DNA from: Sinorhizobium sp. B11
Lineage (GTDB): Bacteria > Pseudomonadota > Alphaproteobacteria > Rhizobiales > Rhizobiaceae
Assembly (NCBI GenBank): GCA_039725955.1
Contig: CP091034.1
Span: 3,348,001-3,412,000, forward strand
Direction: 5' to 3'
DNA length: 64,000 nucleotides
Under the pieces are notes generated by a model. It was not told where the DNA came from, did not search any database, and saw only the letters and a program-made list of their open reading frames with translations. Positions within the stretch are counted from its first letter, which is position 1, and every line of letters starts with the position of its first letter. Both the position numbers and the translations under genes were made by a program. Below, in pieces: positions 8,914-18,195 of the stretch.

Positions 8914-9839
8914 CAGATCGTTTCCGGCTTGTGGTTCGCATGCCAGTGCTGCGCAATCTCGATCCGGCGCGGGACCCACACCTTGTCGTGCTTCAGCACA
9001 TATTCCATGAACCGCTTGAGCGACGCCACGCGTCCCGGACGGCCGACGAGGCGGCAATGCAGTCCGACCGACATCATCTTCGGGCTGCCCTCCTTGCCTT
9101 CCTCGTAGAGCGTATCGAAGGCGTCCTTGAGGTAGGTGAAGAACTGGTCACCGGAATTGAAGCCCTGCGGCGTGGCAAACCGCATGTCGTTGGTCTCGAG
9201 CGTATAGGGAATGATGAGGAACGGATTTTCATCGGCACTCTTCACCCAATAGGGCAGATCATCGGCGTAAGAATCCGACGAATAAAGGAAGCCGCCCTCC
9301 TCCTGCACCAGCCGCAGCGTATTGTCCGAAGGCTTGCCCTGGTACATGCCGTAGGGCCGCTCACCCGTCAGTTCCGTATGCAGGCGCACGGCTTCGAGGA
9401 TGTGCTTGCGCTCCAGATCCTCCGGGAAATCCTTGTATTCCAGCCAGCGATAGCCGTGGCTGGCAATCTCCCAGCCCGCCTCCTTCATCGCGGCGACCGC
9501 TTCCGGATTGCGGGCCATGGCGAGCGTGACGCCATAGACGGTCGCCTGCATCTTGAGATCGGTGAAAAGACGCCAGAGCCGCCAGAAGCCGGCGCGTGAG
9601 CCGTATTCATAGATCGATTCCATGTTGAGATTGCGCTGGTTCGGCCAGGGCTGCGCGCCGACGATTTCCGACAGCAGGTTCTCCGAAGCCGGATCGCCGT
9701 CGAGGATGGAGCTCTCGCCACCCTCTTCGTAATTGATGACGAACTGTACTGCGACGCGTGCCTCGCCCGGCCATTTCGGGTCGGGCGTGTTGCGCCCGTA
9801 ACCGACGAGATTGCGCGGATAGGTCTCGGATACCATCAA
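8913..9839 (-). CDS. puuE: Allantoinase PuuE (polysaccharide deacetylase fold)
   Basis: Opens allantoin to allantoate. It has 308 residues of the carbohydrate esterase 4 fold used by PuuE-type allantoinases. Recognisable blocks are Y-P-R-N-L-V-G-Y-G near the start, N-Y-E-E-G-G-E, Y-E-Y-G-S-R-A-G-F-W and G-W-E-I-A-S-H-G-Y-R-W. An AAGGTGA ribosome site lies just before the ATG. It is the first gene of the reverse ureide operon puuE-uraD-alc-mntA-hepT-allA-uraH. Confidence 0.93.
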   Translation of the reverse strand: MMVSETYPRNLVGYGRNTPDPKWPGEARVAVQFVINYEEGGESSILDGDPASENLLSEIVGAQPWPNQRNLNMESIYEYGSRAGFWRLWRLFTDLKMQATVYGVTLAMARNPEAVAAMKEAGWEIASHGYRWLEYKDFPEDLERKHILEAVRLHTELTGERPYGMYQGKPSDNTLRLVQEEGGFLYSSDSYADDLPYWVKSADENPFLIIPYTLETNDMRFATPQGFNSGDQFFTYLKDAFDTLYEEGKEGSPKMMSVGLHCRLVGRPGRVASLKRFMEYVLKHDKVWVPRRIEIAQHWHANHKPETI

Positions 9840-9935
9840 ATCACCTTTTGAAAAGACAGGTGAAACGGTAGCATCCGTGACCGGAATGTCGAGGCGTAAA
9901 AGTGCGTATTTGGCCTTCGACTTGTCGCGTGTAAC

Positions 9936-10643
9936 TCAGGCGATCTTGCGCGCGCTCACCTTGCCCATCGGATGCAGCGAGTGCACCCGGAACGGGCCGC
10001 CGGCCCCTTCCTCGATCATCAGCGCGACATTCGAGACCGTTACCGGTTCGGCAAGAACCGGATCGAACATCGCCCGGAGCGCTTGCTCGATGCGCGGCAT
10101 ATCGACGGCGTTCACCGGGCCGGTAACCGGCATATGGAAACGGAACTCGTCCATCACATAGGGGTTGCCCCAGCGATGCAGGTTGGCAAATTGCGCCGCC
10201 GAAAGTCCGTCAGGATCGCTCCGCTCGATATCCGCCTCGGAGAGTGGCGCACGAAAACGGTCGAACTCCTGAACGATCGCCGAGGAAAGAAAGTGAACCT
10301 GATCGCAGGGGCGGATCGGTGACAGACTGTAGAAAGTGCCGAGGCGAGCAACTTCCAGACGCGGAATCTGGAAGGGTGACAACGTCCCGCAAAAGCGCAT
10401 GAGGTCGCGCAGGAGTTGCGGTTCGGAGACCTCGGACGAAAGGTGGAAAGGGGCTTTCAGCACGCCGTGGAATCCATAGCGACGCGGCACAGCCGTATGA
10501 AAGGCGATCTCGTGGATGCCAAGCCCGCGGATTGCCGGCGGTTCGACCATCTCGCCTGAAAATACGTTGCGGCCAAGCCAACTGGCCGCCACATGCGAGA
10601 GCGGATCGCTCGCTGATGGCGTGAAGCAAATGGCATAGCGCAT
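9936..10643 (-). CDS. DUF1045 protein (2H-phosphoesterase-like)
   Basis: A 235-residue protein of the DUF1045 / phosphonate-metabolism-associated family, related to 2H phosphoesterases. It begins M-R-Y-A-I-C-F-T-P, with P-R-R-Y-G-F-H-G-V-L-K-A-P-F and later R-F-H-M-P-V-T-G supplying the two H-containing motifs. The start at 10643 is chosen for its GGAGGAAAT site five bases upstream. Ninety-six bases separate it from puuE on the same strand. No phosphonate genes are nearby, so the substrate is open. Confidence 0.8.
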   Translation of the reverse strand: MRYAICFTPSASDPLSHVAASWLGRNVFSGEMVEPPAIRGLGIHEIAFHTAVPRRYGFHGVLKAPFHLSSEVSEPQLLRDLMRFCGTLSPFQIPRLEVARLGTFYSLSPIRPCDQVHFLSSAIVQEFDRFRAPLSEADIERSDPDGLSAAQFANLHRWGNPYVMDEFRFHMPVTGPVNAVDMPRIEQALRAMFDPVLAEPVTVSNVALMIEEGAGGPFRVHSLHPMGKVSARKIA

Positions 10644-10752
10644 GCGATTTCCTCCATCTGACTGAAGTAGGCGCGGACCAATTCCCGCGCCATCGATGCG
10701 CAAGCAGATAGGTGATTTGCATGACAGAATAACGAAGCGGAGCGCCTTCTAA

Positions 10753-10769
10753 TTCACGTTTAACGTGAA
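10753..10769. promoter_or_regulatory. 17-bp perfect palindrome upstream of the DUF1045 gene
   Basis: TTCACGTT-T-AACGTGAA has two perfect 8-bp arms around one base. It lies about 110 bp before the DUF1045 start and touches the 3' end of the FAD oxidoreductase gene. The form fits an operator for a dimeric regulator; no T-run follows, so it is not a terminator. The regulator is not identified. Confidence 0.45.
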
Positions 10770-11947
10770 GAGACTGCAATGTGGTTTGAAATTGCAAAGC
10801 TTTCCGGCAATAAAAATTCTGTATTTACATCGCTTGCAATGCATATCGCCGCTTCCGCCAGCCGATGTGCGAGCCCGAAACTGACCTTGAAACCGCCGGT
10901 CAGTGCGATGAGATTTTGATTCTCCGGATGCGCGCCGACCATCGGATCGCGGTCGATCGCCTTGGGGCGCAATCCGGCCCAGCGCTCGATAACGGGCGCA
11001 TCGCGCAAGCCGGGAACCATATCGCGGGCGGCTTCGATCAGCGCATCGAGCTGCTCGTCCGTGGAAAAGGGATCGGCAAAGCTGTTCTCGCTGGTGCTGC
11101 CGATGGCCACATGCCCACCCTCATGGGCAACGACATAGAGCCCGTCGAGAAAGATCGTGGGCAAGCCGGGGTCGACATCAGCGGCAAGCAGTGCCGCCTG
11201 TCCTTTGACGGCCTGCCCGAGAGGTTTCTGCAACCCCGATGTTAGCGACTCGAGTAACGGAAAGGACCGATATCCGGCAGCAAGGATGGCGCGGCCGAAG
11301 GCGAGACTTTTGCCGCCTATGGATACCGTTCCCCGCGCCGGGTCAAGTGACGTTATCTCGGTATTTTCGAGTATGCGAACATGCCGTGCCGTGCGCAGAA
11401 ACGCCGCCAGTGCCGCGACCAGCGAGCGCGGCGCGACGCGGGCTGCGAGCGTGTCATGCACGAAACCGCTTTCGCCTGCAGCCGGATCAATCCAGCCGTC
11501 AGCCGGTGGCCGATCGAGCACATGCCAGTGAAAGCGCTTCCCTCCCGCTCTCCAGTGCGCCTTTGCATCTTCGGAATGGCCGAGCGCGATCTTGCACAAA
11601 TGCGGCTTCGGCAGCGGGATCAACCGGCCAGAGCGCCGGTATCCGGCCGAAAGCCCGGTCGAAGCTTCGATATCGGCAATGTCGGCTTCCAACGACACCA
11701 GCGCATCAAACTGGAACTGTTTCTTTTCCGACCAGCGGTCCGGCATGTGCGGCATCAGCGCGCCGAGCAGCCCGCCGCTTGCCCCGCCGCCGAGACGCCC
11801 GGCATCGACAAGCAGCGTTTTCATGCCGCGGCGCTCGGCATGCACGGCCGCCCACAGGCCCATGATGCCGCCGCCGATGATGATGACATCGATCGATGAT
11901 TGACCCGAGGCCGGGGCAGGACTATCGGCTTTTTCCATGACAGACAT
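10760..11947 (-). CDS. FAD-dependent oxidoreductase (DAO fold, MnmC oxidoreductase-like)
   Basis: About 395 residues with an N-terminal dinucleotide motif G-G-G-I-M-G-L-W and a DAO-type body including R-L-G-G-G-A-S-G-G, R-S-G-R-L-I-P and a late W-A-G-L-R-P. Its head-to-head neighbour is the MnmD methyltransferase, and in enterobacteria these two activities are fused as MnmC. That makes removal of carboxymethyl from cmnm5U34 of tRNA a plausible role, though a generic amine/amino-acid oxidase cannot be excluded. Possible ATG starts are 11947 and 11938; both overlap the start of mnmD. Confidence 0.75.
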   Translation of the reverse strand: MSVMEKADSPAPASGQSSIDVIIIGGGIMGLWAAVHAERRGMKTLLVDAGRLGGGASGGLLGALMPHMPDRWSEKKQFQFDALVSLEADIADIEASTGLSAGYRRSGRLIPLPKPHLCKIALGHSEDAKAHWRAGGKRFHWHVLDRPPADGWIDPAAGESGFVHDTLAARVAPRSLVAALAAFLRTARHVRILENTEITSLDPARGTVSIGGKSLAFGRAILAAGYRSFPLLESLTSGLQKPLGQAVKGQAALLAADVDPGLPTIFLDGLYVVAHEGGHVAIGSTSENSFADPFSTDEQLDALIEAARDMVPGLRDAPVIERWAGLRPKAIDRDPMVGAHPENQNLIALTGGFKVSFGLAHRLAEAAICIASDVNTEFLLPESFAISNHIAVSSR

Positions 11948-12659
11948 CAATCCGGATCAGATCGGCGCGGGCAAGCCGCAGCCTCTCGAATGGCGCGACG
12001 GCGATATGCCCTATTCGACCGCCTTTGGCGACCATTTTTATTGCCAGACCGACGGGCGGCTGGAATGCGGCCACGTCTTCCTCTCGGGAAACGGCCTGCC
12101 TGAACGGTGGAGCGGCCGCTCGGCCTTTCTCATCGGCGAACTCGGCTTCGGCACGGGGCTGAATGTCTTGGAAACCTGGCGCCAATGGAAACTTCACCGC
12201 CTGCCCGGACAGCATCTGCATTTCATGTCCTTCGAGCTCTATCCGATGCGCCGCGAGGAAATCGACCGAGCGCTTGCCCATTGGCCCGAGATCGATGCCG
12301 AGCGCCAGGCGCTGACCGCCCTCTGGCCGGACAATCCCGAAGGCATTGTCTCACTCGCCCTGGACGAGCAGACGAAGCTCAGCGTCGTCTGCGGCCAGGC
12401 CTTCGACGGCGTTTCTCGGGCTGCCGCCGAATTCGACGCCTGGTATCTCGATGGCTTCGCTCCGTCGCGCAACGGCGACATGTGGTCGGCAGAGTTGATG
12501 CGCCTCGTCTGCGAAAAGACCGTTCCGGGCGGAAGCTTTGCGACTTATGCCGCAGCAGGCTTCGTGCGCCGCAATCTCGCGGCGGCCGGGTTCACTGTCG
12601 AGCGGCGCCAAGGTTTCGCCGGAAAGCGGGAAATGCTCTGCGGCACAAAGCCTCAATAG
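11937..12659 (+). CDS. mnmD: tRNA (5-methylaminomethyl-2-thiouridine) methyltransferase, stand-alone MnmD type
   Basis: A 240-residue SAM-dependent methyltransferase matching the N-terminal domain of MnmC. It has the early Y-S-T-A-F-G-D-H-F-Y, the motif I G-E-L-G-F-G-T-G-L-N, and W-Y-L-D-G-F-A-P-S-R-N followed by F-A-T-Y-A-A-A-G. It would methylate nm5U34 to mnm5U34 in tRNA. The ATG lies in a CATG shared with the FAD oxidoreductase gene on the other strand. The 3' end overlaps the convergent sensor-kinase gene by 7 bases. Confidence 0.88.
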   Translation: MTDINPDQIGAGKPQPLEWRDGDMPYSTAFGDHFYCQTDGRLECGHVFLSGNGLPERWSGRSAFLIGELGFGTGLNVLETWRQWKLHRLPGQHLHFMSFELYPMRREEIDRALAHWPEIDAERQALTALWPDNPEGIVSLALDEQTKLSVVCGQAFDGVSRAAAEFDAWYLDGFAPSRNGDMWSAELMRLVCEKTVPGGSFATYAAAGFVRRNLAAAGFTVERRQGFAGKREMLCGTKPQ

Positions 12660-15600
12660 CCGGAACGGCCGGGTTTCAACTCGCCGCCAAGCCATTGGCG
12701 GATCTTGTCTTCCAGGAGTTCCGGGCTGATCGGCTTCGACATGTAGTCGTCCATGCCGGCATCGAGGCAGAGTTCCCTGTCGCTTTCCAGCGCATGCGCC
12801 GTGACACCGATAACAGGTACACGATGGCCCTGCCCCTGCTCCTTCTCGCGGATCAGCATGGTTGCCTGATGGCCGTTCATGACAGGCATTGAGACATCCA
12901 TCATGATCAGGCGTGGCGTATGCCGCTCCCACGCCTCCACGGCCTCTTCGCCATTATTGACGACGAGGAAGGAAAGCCCGGTCCCCTGCAGGATCTGCGT
13001 GAAGACGATCTGGTTGACCTCGTTGTCTTCGGCCACGAGCACGTCGACGAATTCGGCAGCCCGCTTTTGCGGAACAGGCGCAGGTGCCGGCGGCGGTGCC
13101 TCCGCCTCTTTCTGCAGCCGCGTGATCTCGGCCTCGGAAGCCTGTTTGACACGGCTTGCCCGCACCACCTCGACGACCGTATTGCGCAGCAAGTTGGCGC
13201 GCGCCGGTTTCATCAGATGCGCATGTCCGTTCAGCGCCGCAAACTCTTTCTCGGTACCCGAAATATCCATCGAGGTCAGGAAGATGATCGGCAGCTCCGC
13301 GAAACGACTGTCTGCGCGAAGACGGCGGGCGACTTCGGCGCCGTTCATGTCGGGCATATGATAATCGAGCACGACGGCATCGACCTTGATGCCGAGATCG
13401 GCAGCGGCCTCCAGAATGGCAAAACCGGTGGCGCCGCCTTCCGCGGCAACGCCGTCGAAGCCCCAGAGGCCCAACTGTTCGGTCAGGATACGGCGATTGA
13501 CCTCGTTGTCATCGATGACGAGGATACGCGCACCCTGCACATTGATCGGCAGCGGCTTCGGGTCGATCCGGGCGGCAGCGACCGCAAAGGGCAGCCTGAC
13601 GGTGAAGACCGAACCCCTGCCCCATTCGCTTTCGACATTGATATAGCCGCCGAAGAGGTCGACGAGACCCGCCGTGATCGCAAGACCGAGGCCAGTGCCT
13701 TCATGCCGCCGGGTCGATGAGGAATCGACCTGAGAGAACTTGTCGAAGACGGACTCCACCTTCTCGGGCGGAATGCCGATGCCGGTATCCTCGATGTGGA
13801 TGCTGGTCATGATCTCGTCGCCGCCGGAAGCCTCGAAACCGATATCGACGAAGACATGGCCGCGCTCGGTGAATTTCACGGCATTGCCGACGAGATTGGT
13901 GACGATCTGGCGGAAGCGCCCGGCGTCGCCGATGACGGCAGCCGGCAGATCCGGTGCTGCCCGCACCAGAAGCTCGATATCCTTTTCCGCCGCAGGCGAA
14001 GACAGCAGCGTCGCCACATCCTCGACGGCCTCGACGAGATCGAAGGCCGCCTTGCGCAGCTTCATCTGGCCGGCATCGATCTTCGAGAAATCGAGGATAT
14101 CGTTGATGATCGTCAAGAGCGCATTGCCCGATTTGACGATGATATCGACAAAGGTCTTCTGGCGGGTATCGAGATTGGTCTTGGCGAGCAGTTCCGCCAT
14201 GCCAAGCACACCGTTCATCGGGGTGCGGATCTCATGGCTCATATTGGCGAGGAACTCGGACTTGGCGCGGTCGGCAGCCTCGGCGCGCGACAGAAGCTCA
14301 GTCAGATCCTCTTCGCGCTGCTTGAGTTCGGTCACGTCGGTAAACAGCGCCACCCAATGCTGCCGTTCGCTGATGGTGGCTTCCATATTCACCCAGCGCT
14401 CGCCGCCGACATGGAAGACAGTCGAGATCGGTTGGCGCGCGGCAATGTTGGCGCGCCACTCCTCGAGCGTTTCGACTGCATTGTCGTGGAAATCGCCACG
14501 ATTGGCACAGAACTGGAAAAGGTCGATCCATTCCCTGCCCGTCTCGGTCAGCTCGGCCGGGATGCGCAGCACTTCGGCAAGCCCGTCATTGGAAAGCTTA
14601 ATCACGCCGTCCCGGACGATCGCGAGCCCCTGCGACATGGCATGCGTCGCGTCACGCATCATCTCGCCGAGGCTTTCCAGTGCGGCGCGCGCCTCATGGA
14701 TTTCCTGCTCGCGCTCGCGCACGGCGGAAATATCGGAATAGGTCAGCAGGATGCGGTTGGAGGAAATGCGCCTGGAGTCGAAGATGACGGACTTGCCGGC
14801 AGCCCAATCGAGCTGGATCGGCTCGGGGTTTTCATCTTCGAAAAGCCCCTTGCGGAACGAATAGATTTCGTCCGGCGTCTGCGTATCGCCGTAGCGGCCG
14901 AGCTCGTAATTGCGCTTGACGACATCGATGAACGGCCGCCCGTCGAAACGGTCGTCGAGCGGCAGTTCCCAGATGCTGTAGAACTCATCATTGACGTAGA
15001 GAATGGTGTGATCGTTGTCGAGGATCAGCACGCCGACCGGAAGCGAGCGCAGGATGCTCTCGATTTCCTGATGCAGGATTTCCTCTTGCTGGCGCGCGTC
15101 TATCAATTCCTTCTCACGCGCTTTCAGCGGGGTGATGTCGGAGAAGGAGCCGACGACATAACGCTTGCCGTCAGGCGTGACGACCCGGTTGACGCGGGAG
15201 ATCACCTGGAAGATTTCGCCGTCCGTATTCGGCAGATAGCTCTCGACCTCGATCAGCACGCCGTTTTCGAGCGCGAGGAGGTTTTCCCGATAGATCGCCT
15301 CACCCGCTTCCGGTCCGAACATGTCGTGCTCGGTCAAGCCGAGTGCCCTGGAACGGGCATGACCGGTGAAGGTCTCGTAATACTGGTTGGCATAGACCAG
15401 CCGGTGGTCTTCGTCGCGCACGAAAGCCGCGACCGGAAGATCCTCCATGATGGTGCGCAAGAGGTCGCGCTCGCGCACGCTTTCGTGCCAGGAGGCTTCA
15501 CCTGCCGGCACGGCAGTGGCGCCCTCAGGCGCAAACCTGCTGCCCTCGGGCGCAAACTGGCTGCCCTCAGGCGCATACCTGCTGCCGCCGCGGTAGGCGG

Positions 15601-16120
15601 CATTGACGACCAGCGGACGGCCGTCTTTGGCAAAGATGCCGATCGGGTGATCGAGATTTTCAAGCGCCTCGCGGATATGGCCAAGATCGGTCGCCATCGT
15701 ATCGGCGACCTCGGGAATGGCGCGGCGCGGTTCGCGTATATCGAAGATGCCGAGCACGTAAGCCCGGTCTTGGGAAGGCGAAAAACTCTCGATCAGCACG
15801 CGCTCATGGCTGAGGCCGGCGGCATCGAAGGAGATGGCGCTCTCTTCCGTACCGAACACAAGCGCACGACGTTCGCGATCCTCGCGCTCCTCTTCTTCCG
15901 GTCGATCGAACAATTCGCGGCTGCGCCGCCCGATGAAATCGGAAATCTCGCGGCCGAAGAAGCGGGCATAGGCCTCGTTGACGGCGACATAGCGGAGTTC
16001 GCTGTTTTTAACATAGGCCGGGGTATCCAGATCAGCGATCCGGCGGCAGGCCAGTTCCAAGAGTTCCCCGGTAAAGTTCAAAAAATCTTCACTCCCGCAA
16101 TGAAACGAAATATCCCCCAC
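12653..16120 (-). CDS. PAS-rich hybrid sensor histidine kinase with two receiver domains
   Basis: 1155 residues, apparently cytoplasmic because no membrane segment is seen. In order there are about five PAS-like regions (roughly 20-130, 140-180, 215-340, 350-470, 480-600). Next come HisKA with H629 in N-M-S-H-E-I-R-T-P, an HATPase with I-E-D-T-G-I-G-I and G-T-G-L-G-L-A-I, a receiver with D919 and K971, and a second receiver with D1075 and K1129. A threefold 7-residue repeat interrupts the second PAS region. Translation appears to start at GTG 16120, as no nearer ATG preserves PAS1. No cognate output gene is adjacent. The signal is unknown. Confidence 0.9.
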   Translation of the reverse strand: MGDISFHCGSEDFLNFTGELLELACRRIADLDTPAYVKNSELRYVAVNEAYARFFGREISDFIGRRSRELFDRPEEEEREDRERRALVFGTEESAISFDAAGLSHERVLIESFSPSQDRAYVLGIFDIREPRRAIPEVADTMATDLGHIREALENLDHPIGIFAKDGRPLVVNAAYRGGSRYAPEGSQFAPEGSRFAPEGATAVPAGEASWHESVRERDLLRTIMEDLPVAAFVRDEDHRLVYANQYYETFTGHARSRALGLTEHDMFGPEAGEAIYRENLLALENGVLIEVESYLPNTDGEIFQVISRVNRVVTPDGKRYVVGSFSDITPLKAREKELIDARQQEEILHQEIESILRSLPVGVLILDNDHTILYVNDEFYSIWELPLDDRFDGRPFIDVVKRNYELGRYGDTQTPDEIYSFRKGLFEDENPEPIQLDWAAGKSVIFDSRRISSNRILLTYSDISAVREREQEIHEARAALESLGEMMRDATHAMSQGLAIVRDGVIKLSNDGLAEVLRIPAELTETGREWIDLFQFCANRGDFHDNAVETLEEWRANIAARQPISTVFHVGGERWVNMEATISERQHWVALFTDVTELKQREEDLTELLSRAEAADRAKSEFLANMSHEIRTPMNGVLGMAELLAKTNLDTRQKTFVDIIVKSGNALLTIINDILDFSKIDAGQMKLRKAAFDLVEAVEDVATLLSSPAAEKDIELLVRAAPDLPAAVIGDAGRFRQIVTNLVGNAVKFTERGHVFVDIGFEASGGDEIMTSIHIEDTGIGIPPEKVESVFDKFSQVDSSSTRRHEGTGLGLAITAGLVDLFGGYINVESEWGRGSVFTVRLPFAVAAARIDPKPLPINVQGARILVIDDNEVNRRILTEQLGLWGFDGVAAEGGATGFAILEAAADLGIKVDAVVLDYHMPDMNGAEVARRLRADSRFAELPIIFLTSMDISGTEKEFAALNGHAHLMKPARANLLRNTVVEVVRASRVKQASEAEITRLQKEAEAPPPAPAPVPQKRAAEFVDVLVAEDNEVNQIVFTQILQGTGLSFLVVNNGEEAVEAWERHTPRLIMMDVSMPVMNGHQATMLIREKEQGQGHRVPVIGVTAHALESDRELCLDAGMDDYMSKPISPELLEDKIRQWLGGELKPGRSGY
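15518..15583 (-). repeat. In-frame 21-bp tandem repeat in the sensor kinase
   Basis: Three tandem 21-bp units encode R-Y-A-P-E-G-S, Q-F-A-P-E-G-S and R-F-A-P-E-G-A (residues about 181-201), between the second and third PAS regions. Copy-number change would keep the frame and lengthen or shorten a linker. Confidence 0.8.
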
Positions 16121-16418
16121 AACAACTATAACGCCAAGGCTTTTAACAAGCTGTTAACCATAAAATTCCACTGACAAAAATTCCAAGCCGGCTCATGAAG
16201 TTGATGAATCAGACTGACAATAAAGGCTTGCACGAAACTGAAATGGCTTGAAGATTCACGGGGAAACCCGGCCGGACATGGCGAACGCGCGATCCGACGA
16301 CGGCCGAGCATGGAGAAAATTTAATCCCGGCACGGCTTGCGCAACCATCAGCGCGCCGCGATCGCAGCAGATTCTGGCAATGGCTTCAATGACGAGCCTA
16401 CCACGAAAGGGATTCGAC

Positions 16419-16736
16419 ATGTCCGTTCTTCATAAGACAATGGCGGCGGGCCTGGTTGCACTGACATTTGCAGGCGCCTCGCTGGCAACGGCCGATACCG
16501 CAAGCGCTCACTCCGGCGATGCCTTCTGGGGCGGTGTTGCCGGTGGTGTCGTCGGCGGTCTCGTGGGTGGAGCAATCGCCTCCGGTCCGGCCTATCCGGC
16601 ACCTTACGCCTACTATCCCCGCCCCTATGCTTATTATCCTGCCTACCCCGCCTATTACGGCCCGCGCTACTGCCATCCGGAATGGCGCCATAATCGCTGG
16701 GGCCACCCCTATCGCATCGAAATCTGCAGGCGCTGA
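16419..16736 (+). CDS. Small secreted glycine-zipper / Tyr-Pro-rich protein
   Basis: 105 residues from ATG 16419 with an AAAGGG site upstream. It has a signal peptide (M-S-V-L-H-K-T then a hydrophobic core, cleavage probably after A-D-T-A-S-A). A glycine zipper G-G-V-A-G-G-V-V-G-G-L-V-G-G follows, then repeats of Y-Y-P-x-P-Y-A, and a C-terminal C-H-P-E-W-R-H-N-R-W-G with two cysteines. The composition fits a small envelope-associated protein. The same frame extends upstream to 16248, but the signal peptide fixes the start. Function unknown. Confidence 0.7.
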   Translation: MSVLHKTMAAGLVALTFAGASLATADTASAHSGDAFWGGVAGGVVGGLVGGAIASGPAYPAPYAYYPRPYAYYPAYPAYYGPRYCHPEWRHNRWGHPYRIEICRR

Positions 16737-16811
16737 GGGCTTTCCAGGCATCGCTTGACCTCTCGCCTTCATCGGGCCATGCATCGCATGACCCGAGGGG
16801 AGATTGCGCCG

Positions 16812-17912
16812 ATGCCCGAACCACTGAAGAACCTTCTGCATCCAGCGCTCGTACGCGCGATGGCGGACATTATCTCGGCCAATGCGCCCTCCTTCGACCG
16901 CGACCGCTTCACCGCACTCGCAACGGATGGCATCGAATCGCTGGAGCTCATGGAGCGCGCAACACTGATCCGCGACGCGCTTTTTGCGACCCTACCCGAA
17001 AGCTTCCCCGAGGCGGCAGCCATTCTCGGCGCAAGCCTGCCGGCCGCCGGCAAGGCCGGGCTGACAGGCTGGATGCTCCTGCCCGTCAACCAGTTCATCG
17101 CCGCGCGCGGCCTTGGGCATTTCGATATCGCGCTTGATCTCCTCAAAGCACTGACGCCGCATTTCACGGCGGAGTTCGGCATCCGTCCGTTCATCCATCA
17201 GGACCAGGATCGCGCGCTGGCGACGATCATCCGCTGGGTCGACGACGCCAACCACCATGTCCGCAGGCTCGCGAGCGAGGGTACCCGCCCGCGCCTGCCC
17301 TGGGCGATGCGCCTGCCGCAATTGATCAAGGACCCCTCGCCGATAATCCCGATCCTTTCCGCGCTGATGGACGATCCCGAAGATTATGTCCGACGCTCCG
17401 TCGCAAACAGCCTGAACGACATCGCCAAGGATCATCCCGATCTCGTCGCGGCCTTTATCGCCGAGCGTATCGAGGGCGCCTCGGCCGAGCGCCGCTGGCT
17501 ACTGAAACACGCCTCCCGCACGCTGCTGAAGAAGGGCCATGCTCAGGCGCTTGCCAATTTCGGCTTCGGCGCGGCAGCCGCTCTGGAATGCGAACTGCGG
17601 CTGCCAAATCCATCGGTGCTTTTCGGAGAAGGCGTGGATTTCGAAATCCGCCTGCGCAATGCCGGCGATATCGCGCAATCCCTGATGATCGACTATGCCA
17701 TCCATCACGTGAAGGCGGACGGCTCGCTCTCGCCGAAGGTCTTCAAATGGAAAACGGTCACGCTGGCCGCAGGCCAAGACCATGCCCTGCAGCGCCGACA
17801 CGCCATGCGGCCGATCACCACGCGGCGCTATTATCCCGGCCAACATCGCATCGTCATTCTCATCAATGGTGCCGAAACGGCCTCGGGTCATTTCGTCCTC
17901 TCCATGCCCTGA
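16812..17912 (+). CDS. HEAT-repeat DNA alkylation repair protein
   Basis: About 366 residues from ATG 16812, with an AGGGGAGA site upstream. The middle is a run of HEAT-like helices including W-V-D-D-A-N-H-H-V-R-R-L-A-S-E-G-T-R-P-R and D-D-P-E-D-Y-V-R-R-S-V-A-N-S-L-N-D. These are typical of AlkD-related DNA alkylation repair proteins. The last 100 residues form a beta-rich extension absent from minimal AlkD. It would remove or recognise bulky alkylated bases. Glycosylase activity is inferred from family only. Confidence 0.8.
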   Translation: MPEPLKNLLHPALVRAMADIISANAPSFDRDRFTALATDGIESLELMERATLIRDALFATLPESFPEAAAILGASLPAAGKAGLTGWMLLPVNQFIAARGLGHFDIALDLLKALTPHFTAEFGIRPFIHQDQDRALATIIRWVDDANHHVRRLASEGTRPRLPWAMRLPQLIKDPSPIIPILSALMDDPEDYVRRSVANSLNDIAKDHPDLVAAFIAERIEGASAERRWLLKHASRTLLKKGHAQALANFGFGAAAALECELRLPNPSVLFGEGVDFEIRLRNAGDIAQSLMIDYAIHHVKADGSLSPKVFKWKTVTLAAGQDHALQRRHAMRPITTRRYYPGQHRIVILINGAETASGHFVLSMP

Positions 17913-18195
17913 GGCACCGAATGGCGGCGCATGCTCTTGACTTCCGGCGGGAAATAGACCACATGCACCGCAGCTTTCACCTTCCGGCCGCCGCGTGAGC
18001 GTGCCACTGCAACAGATGCTGAAGAAGGATAGAGCGCATTCGACAATGCCGCGACCCAAGAGCGGCAAGACGCGCAGGAAGCTTTTTCCAACTTACAAGT
18101 TCCCATTTCACGCGGGGTTCTTGACGCCAGATTGACACCGGACCGCAATGTCGCGATCCGGCGTTTATGTTTGGCGCGCCCTAAAAGGTTATGAC

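Noticed and set aside
13796..16174. Very long forward frame opposite the sensor kinase
   Set aside because: It is a GC-rich antisense shadow; the reverse strand carries clear PAS, HisKA and receiver motifs.
17888..18106. Reverse 72-codon frame between the alkylation-repair gene and the helicase
   Set aside because: No Shine-Dalgarno is seen, it overlaps the end of the repair gene, and no family is recognised.
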